Source of the DNA: Acanthochromis polyacanthus
Lineage: Eukaryota > Chordata > Actinopteri > Pomacentridae
DNA: 64,000 nt
NCBI RefSeq assembly: GCF_021347895.1
Contig: NC_067131.1
Span: 11,932,653-11,996,652, forward strand
Direction of reading: 5' to 3'
The notes beneath the pieces are model-generated. The model had not been told where the DNA came from, did not search any database, and saw only the letters and a program-made list of their open reading frames with translations. This document shows, piece by piece, positions 55,695 to 64,000 of this stretch; position 1 is the first letter of the stretch; each line of letters starts with the position of its first letter. The translations under genes and the position numbers were made by a program.

Positions 55695-58600
55695 GAACTT
55701 TTAGTATGAGGGCAAAATTATTTTCAATTTGAAGGAAGCAGCACCTCTAACTGAAAATGTCTCCTGGTTGCATTATGCATTGAAGTTATGGTCAGTGGGG
55801 GGAAATAAAAAAGATTTCCTCCTGTTTGTTTACCGAGTGGTTAATTGGTAAAGCAAAGCACTTGATCTTTGATACGGGAAACCTGCCATTTACTGATAAT
55901 ATGCTTGATAAATAAAACATATTTTGTTCTCTAACTTTGTGGCATTGACACTGATATCTTGATGCATAAACTTGGTGTGTTTTGAGAGTTTTATTCTGAA
56001 TTATTTTGGTCTCACATATCCATTTCATCCCCATCTGTTCTGCCAAGGATACATGAGTGTCACCAACTGTCACAGATTTTGCCACAACGGCTCAGGAACA
56101 CGTGGGCTGTTTTACCAGCCCAGTATTGCTAAAAATGATAGTTAAATAGAGACTGCGTGATTTAGACGTCATTGCTGAAACAAAGACGTCTTGTGATAAA
56201 CATAATATTAGCAATCCAGTAGATCGGAAGTACTTTTATTCACACATTAAGGAGGTTGTAATTGAACATAAATTCAGGCAAATTGTCCAACATCAGCCTT
56301 CTGTACTGGCAATACAACTAGACAAGAAATGGGAAAAACAATATCAAAAGTGTCAATTCACCACTTAGGATTCAGTTTACTTATGCATGGAGAAGCTGAG
56401 GGGTGATGTTGTCACTTCAGTTTGAAATTAAGAGAAGCAGACAAATCAATGCGTGCAGGAAAAAAACAACATTTCATCATTAAAATAATCCAAAATCATA
56501 AAAACACACATGAAAAAAAAGAGACACAGTGTCCAGCAGTAGGAGTGAGGTTGCATCTAGTCTCATGCATATTTATACTCTGGTTCTTGGCACATTTTCA
56601 AATGTAAATTCTAGGTTTGCTGTCACATATTAAGCCTGTATTTAAAATTTCCTCCATTGTGCTGTGACCTAGTTAGAAGCTGAGCTCGTTGCAGGATAAA
56701 TATTCCTTTTTTTATCAATTGTACTGCTTTGTCTTTACTCCTGCAAATTTTTCTTTCTTTTTTTTGTGTTTTAGATTTAGGTTTAGAAAATATAATTACA
56801 ACCTATAAGTGGTTTATTCATACCCGGTCTCAGATGTATCCTCAGCATTCCCCCCGGCCCAAACTAAAAACACATCATTGGTATGAGAACACTAGCGGAT
56901 CCAATAGTAGACGTCGTTGTTTTTGCCCTCTAGGAAACTCTGTGTTGCTTGAGGGGACAAGGAGACACGCACAAAAACACACTCAGGCATACACAATGAA
57001 TGTCTGGCCGTGCACTCTTAATGCAAAGTGCACAAACACCTCGACACACAGCTTCATGAACACAAATTCCAAAATGAGACCACACATACGAACCATATTC
57101 TGTTGCCCCAAACTGAAATAGAAGCCATCATTTTTTCCTGTCTTCTTCCCTTATCTTGCCTCTTTCCCCCCTTTCTGTTATACATTAGAACAAATCGTTT
57201 TCATTTTACCTTCTCAGTCTCCCATTCTCACCATTCTGTTCTCTTTGTCCTCTAATACAAGAAGTGTGGACTCTCATCTTGCTGCACGCACATTTATGTC
57301 GTTCCATCTTCTTCTTCTGTGTTAAAAAAAAAAAAACACCTTTCTCCTTCTCTTCTTCTCCTCGTGCATATCCTCACCTTCTCTCTGTCACCATCTCTCA
57401 CTCTCTCCCCAGCACTGCCACCTCCTCCTCTTCTAGTATTAGCGAGGAGGTCATGCTATTAGCCCACCGGTCACTCAACCTTCTCATGACACGGACACAC
57501 ATGGCTGCATGCCTCGCATTAAGAATATACTGACAGTCCATCAGCTGCCCTCACAGCCGCTCGCTCTTCCAGATCCACGGTTGTTTAGTCAGTCAATCAG
57601 TCAGTTAGCTGCTCTGTCAGATGGCCATTGAGGCAGTCACACAAAGCATCAGTCACGTCAGTCAATGCGTCGGGCAGCATGAGTGAAGCGGTGTCTCAGT
57701 CCATTAGTCAGCCAGTTAGACAGCTGATGCTATACAGTGATGCCACTAATTAGTTACTTACTCATCTGAACAGCTTTGGTTGGAGGCATAATTGACAGAA
57801 AAAAAAAATCATCTCTGCTGTTGTCTCATTTTGGTTTTAAATGAACTGAAGCTGAAGTTTTGGCAATTTTTTTGTTTATTTAACCAAAAACGAATCCATG
57901 AGACGAGCACTGCCTTTAAAAAGGTCTATTTAACGTATGTGATGTGAAAACCAGTTCAATCCATCTAAATTATGATGCAATTTCATGCTAGCGGAAGGGC
58001 AAACTTCGGTCAGTTCGGACATTCATTGTCCCCAAAGGAGACCTAAACTCTAACGGCAGCAGCAGGACACTTATTCTGTCAAATATCTCAACTTCCACTG
58101 CATGAATTTTTGTACAGATAATCAAGGTTCAATTCCACACAGACCCTTAACAGCCACACTGCTTTTAGTTACCCAGTGACTCAGCTTTCAAGGTGGCTTG
58201 CAAAAAAAAGAAAAATCATTGTTATGGTTTGATTAATTTAAACACATGGTGAAATATAAAATCAGTGGTCTAATCAGAGTGTAAAAGACACTGGAAGAAA
58301 AAAAACGAATGAACACAGGAAATTGAGGACATTTCATTTGATATAATCTGAAGAAAAATACATATACTTCTTATAAGGAAAACGGAGAGTAGCTTCAAGT
58401 TGGCCTATACCCGTAGTGTTGAATGACTCAGACAAGCAGAAGCTAAGTCGGCCAGATTCTTAAAATCAGGCCTTTATTTCAATCAGAGCAGGCAAAACAT
58501 AAACAACACAAAGCTGCACAGTCATAGCATCCAGTCTTTTTTTTTTCCAAACCTTTTGTTTGCCAAAGACCAGTGGGAACACTTTTTCAATACCACCCGT

Positions 58601-61260
58601 ATCACACTCATTCAATTACACAAAGTGACTTCAGGGAGTTGCTCGATACAGCTACAGTGCAGCTCAGCATGGAGCAGGTGGGGTTAAGTGCTTTTGTCGA
58701 GGGCACCACCGGAGAGGTTTGTTGGTGAAGAGGGTGAGTGTTACTCAAACACCTCCCCCGCCTCAGAGTTGAGGAGGGGCACTCCAGTCAAAAAACTCTT
58801 CACAGTAAGATCACTTCAACTTAAGAGACCAAAGACGTTCCATAGATTTGTTTCAAAACTCATTTTAGGATTAAAATAATACATTTATACCCAAGGCACC
58901 GGATGCCAGTGTACAGGAAAATAAGTCATGTTACACTGATCCTGTGTGGAACTTCTTTTGATGCTTTAAGCAACCTTGGTTGAAGAACCAGCAACACATG
59001 AGCTAATAAATTCACTCGTTGCCGGCTGAGATCACTGAGGGGTGCACATTTGAAATGAAACGTCATTTTTAATTTGGTTGAGGTTTGGTTTACAAGAGAA
59101 TTTGTTTGTGAAAGAGCAATGAAGCTGAGCATGTATTTGCACTTGAGTCTTTAATTAACACTGAACTGTCTGAAGAACTGTCATGTTCATATATATTCTT
59201 ATTCTAACAAGCTACAAGCTAAGATATTGGATTTCTGATTTTCACGATATGAATTAAAAGAATTAAAAAAGGCTTCAAATATTGACCTTGTGGTGAACTA
59301 ATATCAAATATATCAATGTTTACCTTTTTAAATTAAATTCTTGAAATTCTGTTTGAGATGCACTCATATACAGAAGTAATATGAAAAAAACTTGCTCTCG
59401 ACCAATATGAGAATCTTCAATATAATCAAGTCATTACACACACTTTACTCACACGATTTCCCATTAAGAATTCAATAAAACTGGCAGCTTTACCAGGGCT
59501 CAGCAATGGAGCCTTAGCATTGAAATGGACGTGTACTAACTCTAGAAGGTATTTAGGAGCATGTGTGTGGGGAAAAAAGGAGTTACAAAATATACCGCAC
59601 TGAAACAATATTGCTCATTGAAAACAAACAAATGACACGATCCACTCATCAGCCAAAAAAAAACACTTCACGAATCCGGCTCAGTTCTGTTTCTGTTTCA
59701 CAGTCTTGCCTTACATACTCTCACCCTGTTTAATTGCATATTGGGTCTGCCACAGTGAGTATCATCTTAAACCAACCAGCATCAAGTGGGACTGGGTTCT
59801 AAAACCCTCCGATGCTGAGTCTGATTCAACTGATGCCACTTCTGTTTTGTGTCTGGAATATAAAAAAAAAAAAAAAAACTCCACACACTTAACATGAGTT
59901 CCGGCTGGATAGAATTAAAATGAAATGGCTCCAGTGAAAATGTAAAAACAAACAAAGATATTGGCAGCCATTTGTGTCTGAAGGCAGAATCTATGGAGAA
60001 ATGTCTTGCTGGAATCAATGCAAATAACCATAAATACACATGTTTGGCCAGAAGCAGAAAACTGACTTATCCTTGGTGCTTAAAGCAGACACAGACAGAA
60101 AAATACAGATATCAAAATCAAATAAAATGTTTCTTTATATAAAGTAATGAATGCAAATACGAGTTACAAGATAGCTAACTGTAAAGTAACGCTGCCTTGT
60201 TTGTTATGTTTTCCCCCATCTTTTGAAGTAGGAATAATTTAGAGCTTATTGTACTTTTTGCATTAATATAAACTAAATCAATTTGCTTTTTAATGTCTCC
60301 TCTTATCTATAACTAAGGAAAAACACATTATTTGATATATTTTTACTGCACCCTTGTGCTCTTAAATGTTTCACCTTAAGAACACATGTGCATCTTTGGA
60401 GAAAAAAGTAACAATCAGTCCATATTTAACAGCTGATATTTAAGAAGTTATCCCTCTTACAAACAAAGTATACATGAAGATAGAGGATTCGTGGCAAAGA
60501 CTGGACAGACTGGTGACTGTAACTGAAAAAGTGAATAAAAGTTGATCATAATCTCCAAAAAAAAAAAAAAAACATCCCAAGAGCAGAACAAGCTTTCTGT
60601 GGCTGGAAGGTGTTACATTTAAAAGACACGCCTGGAATTTCATTTCCAAAATGCAATCTTAAATATAAAAATACAACCTAATAAAAGGTGAAAAGCCTAA
60701 TCCCCGTGAGAAAAACCCAACACTGTATATGCTGGTATGCTTCTACAAATTAGGATAAAGGAGTTATTCAAGTGACAAGTCTGTAACTCTGTTCAGCTGC
60801 CTTCCTAAATATATCTTCATTAAGAGAGGAATATAAAAGTTGGATATGTATTCCCTTGAGGAAAAATGAAATCTGACAAAGAGGGTGTGAGGATCTGGGA
60901 CAGAAACATTCAAAGAAGAAACGCATGAACATGAGTGTGTCATTAAGCCAAAACTAAAATTAAAATATTATACGAGTGGATCGCAAAAAAACACAAATAT
61001 GTACATTCCCTGGGGTAGAATGTTTCTGAGGTTATGTAATGGGAAATAAGGACAGAACTCAAGGAAACTCTGGAGACAGGATATTTTTTAGATGTGAACA
61101 CATAGCTAAGATAATGCAACACATTCCCAAGCCCTGAAACTTACACAGAAGAAGAATTTTAGCAATCTGATCACATACTCTGAGTTTAGATCACAGCAGC
61201 CGAGAGGACAACTCTGCATTAATCTAAATCGGCATGACTCCATGTGTGAAGTTTATATTG
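55695..61260. other. Intergenic stretch, no gene seen
   Basis: Short A or T runs at 57325-57337, 59861-59878 and 60557-60572, a pyrimidine-rich block at 57130-57430, and a degenerate AGTC repeat (separate entry). The minus-strand frame at 55792-56085 (97 codons) has no recognised domain. Confidence 0.5.
57585..57725. repeat. Degenerate (AGTC)n-rich repeat
   Basis: The word CAGTCA or CAGTTAG recurs every 4-20 bp (GTCAGTCAATCAGTCAGTTA at the start, and again near 57655-57665 and 57698-57720), suggesting an old tetranucleotide array broken up by mutation. Confidence 0.6.
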
Positions 61261-61277
61261 ATAAGTGGACTTCCTGT

Positions 61278-61304
61278 GTTTTTTTTTTTGTTGTTGTTGT
61301 TGTT
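61278..61304. repeat. T10 run followed by (GTT)n
   Basis: Homopolymer T grading into five GTT units. Confidence 0.88.
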
Positions 61305-61717
61305 TTACAGTGTGTCCTGTTTCAGACCCAGTGTCTGAAAGTTTAAAGATTTCTGTGGATTTAAACATCAGATTCGGACATTTTAAAATGCATGAACCAA
61401 TCTCAGTCTGCCGGAGAAGATTTATGCAGAGTTCAAAAGACTCCCATCAAGTTAGAACAGGACACGTTCACTGTTAACATATTAGATGTAATTATGCGAT
61501 GAAAACGGCACAGCAAAGATGTGAAATGCGCATTCAAAAATTAAAACAACTCCCCATCTTATGACACTGTCACTGGCTCAAAGGCTTATGGAAGGAAAGA
61601 AAAAAAAACATGAACCCATTTTGACTGACTTCTTAAAGGTCATGTGATTAAGAAGGTAATGGGAAGATATCTATCTTTATGGGCTGTCAAATGAGCAGTG
61701 GACATCAGCAGATTACA

Positions 61718-62115
61718 CACTCACGCACACACACATGCACAAAGACAATCATAGACAAAGTCATTTAAATGTGCCCCCCCCCCCAGAATGTATCTGTGTG
61801 TGTGTACAGAAAACCATAATTCATTATTATCTAGCACACACAGACAGTGACCTCTCAGCATTGGAGAAGTGATGGAGAGAGAATGTGCACTTCTACATGC
61901 ATGAAGAAAGGGGTGATGAATGAGAGTCTGTGTTTGCGTCTGTGTGTGTGTCTGTGTGTGTGTGTGTTTTTGTTCACAGCTAGAATGAGGTAAAATATAT
62001 TCTGAGGACACGCGGTAGCTTTTTGACACCGCATAAAATAGTGTTTGTGTGTGCAAAATGACTCTGCAAAGGTATACGTGTGTGTGTATGTTTGTCTGAA
62101 AAGTGTGTGTGTCCT
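61718..62115. repeat. Cluster of (CA)n/(GT)n tracts and a C-run
   Basis: (CA)n near 61720-61738, a C11 run at about 61774-61784, (TG)n near 61795-61804, 61939-61967 and 62078-62112. The minus-strand frames of 174 and 90 codons over this region are His/Thr-rich translations of the repeats and are not genes. Confidence 0.82.
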
Positions 62116-64000
62116 TGTAATATGCACGTTGTGGAGACATAAATCTGTTTACACAGTCATACTGTAGGGATCCGTTTATTCTATAGGGACTGAAATAAAA
62201 ATAAAAAACATAGTGTAAAATGTTAAGTTTGAGTATTAAGGTCAATGTGACGTTAGGTTTAAGTTAAACAAGTTGTATGGTTGCTGTTAGGTCCTCTGAA
62301 GTGATGGAAACAGGACTGTGTGTGCATATGTGCGCACTTGGCATTTGTGTGAAGATAAGAGTGACTAATGCCTTTCTGTTGCACAGCACCAGAGGATGTT
62401 ACTGAAGGGTTTAATTAGCTGTCACACAACAGCCAATAGAGGGAAACACAATACTTAACACATCCAACACTGAATGTGGGTGAGAAAAAGATGTACATGT
62501 GTGCACAAAAACAGACCTTTCGTAGGATTACAAGTGATTCTTTCCTCATATGTGATCTGTACAGACAGTATGACAGCACTGACATGAGTTTGTCTGTGTG
62601 TGAGTGGTATAGCTGAAAAGTCTGTCAAAATAAAAGGTGCTATTTCAGTTGATACAATCGATAACCACTGATCTTTTTTGGATATTTTTTAAATGCCAAG
62701 AGAAACCGGTTTATTAAATTTAATTTAATTTAAGGATCTTACTTTTAATATAATCACCTTAAGCCTATTTATCAAGGTATTTATGTACATGCATATACAA
62801 AACAATGGATAAACACAAATAGGATAAAGGATTGATCTCACCTTCATACATATAAAATCAAGAAAGTAAGTACATTACAAAAGGGCATGAAAGACAACTA
62901 GGGCTGCTGCACTACAGGACAGTGATGATTCAGAGTGACCGGCCAGAACCAGGTATCACTGGGCGTAAAGCCAATTAGCTTTAGAAGCTGGATTGAAGGT
63001 GTTTTTAGATGTTTAGAAGTGGTAAACATGCTTATGTAGTAGTTTTGAGCCTTAGCTAGGTTCTACAAAGTGCTCCGTGATGCGACTTCTGAAGAGTTTT
63101 GCCGCAAAGCACACTCACCCTAATTAATCCGGTCCCAATTGTCTCAGTAAGCACTGCATTGCCGAATTTCCATACTGATGCATGTTTTGGGGTTTTTTTT
63201 TGTTCGAACCCTGTGAAGCAGATTACTTCTTTGCAGCTCAGATAAAAGAACATTTGGTTGGCAGGGAGGACTTACAAATGTTCAACAATAACAAAAATCC
63301 AAATTAGAAAATTATTCACTGATTGACTTTGAAGTTTCATGTTCAATCACAATAAGGAAACAACTCAATTAGACAACATGCAGGCCATTTATTCATATCC
63401 CAGTTGTTGTCTTGATCAGTATTCATAGTCCCTCCTGTTATGTCTGTGCAGCTGGGGTATTGCTAAAGTAACATAGTCGCCTCAGGGTGGTAAACTCTGC
63501 CTTGGAACGTGTGAATTCAACTCTAGGAATTGCCACTGCTGCCATTCGTGCTTCCCTGTGCAACGCTGGCAAGGGACACGGCCCGGTGGTTCCAGTCAGG
63601 GCAAGAGTCCAAAGTTACCAGCAGCTAGATGTCATCCATTTTCTCTTCTCTAGACCTGCTTGAAGTCATTCTCCAAGACCAGCGGCAGACATCCGTAGAT
63701 GCTGTAGATCAGTCTCGGAGTGGCTGAGTGGAAAAGGAGGAGGAGCTGCGTATGCACCGGGATGATCACCACCCATGATGCAGTGCAGTGAGAACAAAGA
63801 TCTGTCTCAGTGTACCGAGTTGGAGCCTTGATGGGGTTACCCAGCAGCGAAGCCCATTATACAGTGGAGCACCCAACTAATACCCAAATCATCTTTGTGT
63901 GAGAATTACAAAATGTGAAATGCGAGTGTTGAAGACTATTATCAAAATTAACACCAAAATAAAGTAACACAAAGGCAGTTTGAATATAAAGCATGCTTTA
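62116..64000. other. Intergenic stretch with an unassigned GC-richer patch at 63430-63860
   Basis: No gene is supported. From about 63430 to 63860 the sequence is richer in GC than its surroundings and looks like a dispersed repeat or old retroposon, but I could not identify a family, ends or coding frame. The minus-strand frame at 63056-63253 has no recognised features. Confidence 0.45.

Noticed and set aside
61721..62245. 174-codon minus-strand frame
   Set aside because: Consists largely of Thr-His-Thr-His repeats from CA tracts.

Overview
This window looks like animal nuclear DNA from a teleost fish. It is AT-rich and dominated by introns and intergenic sequence. It carries many dinucleotide microsatellites, several Tc1/mariner relics, hAT and TTAA-flanked MITEs, and a tRNA-derived SINE whose (GGAT)n tail is of a kind common in percomorph fishes. 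There is no operon, CRISPR array, rRNA or free-standing tRNA gene. Almost every long open frame is chance, low-complexity repeat or transposase debris.

Two host genes can be supported, both on the minus strand. (1) LRRC51, a small leucine-rich-repeat protein, is complete in four coding exons between 46.2 and 48.6 kb. All splice junctions join in phase to give 181 residues, and a plausible poly(A) signal lies near 45.8 kb. (2) A second gene is represented by a 5' portion. An exon at 5439-5589 carries the start codon and a signal peptide and ends in a phase-1 donor. A CpG-rich block at 33.2-34.2 kb carries a strong minus-strand donor and is the best candidate for its promoter and 5'UTR exon, which implies an intron of about 28 kb. 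The rest of that protein would lie left of position 1, and I could not identify it.

Layout: 1-5 kb holds transposon pieces, a decayed 78-bp tandem repeat and a Tc1-type MITE. 5.4-5.6 kb is the signal-peptide exon. 5.6-33.3 kb is the proposed first intron, with a Tc1 relic at 8.7-9.7 kb, a 667-bp foldback element at 15.3 kb, a hAT MITE nested in older retroposon sequence at 16.4 kb, and a SINE with a perfect 12-bp target duplication at 18.4 kb. From 19 to 33 kb almost no mobile DNA is recognisable. 33.2-34.2 kb is the CpG-rich block. 34-41 kb is mostly unannotated, with one coding-like segment near 40.8 kb. 41-56 kb is a transposon-dense zone surrounding LRRC51: a full-length-size Tc1 relic, two mariner relics, a TTAA-flanked element with a strong hairpin, another Tc1 fragment, and a 1.94-kb terminal-inverted-repeat element. 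That last element has a clean 6-bp target duplication and an intact-looking C-terminal coding fragment I cannot place in a known superfamily. 56-64 kb shows only simple repeats and unassigned sequence.

The most interesting items are the 1.94-kb element at 53748-55688, the two TTAA-flanked foldback elements, and the orphan signal-peptide exon with its distant CpG-rich candidate promoter.
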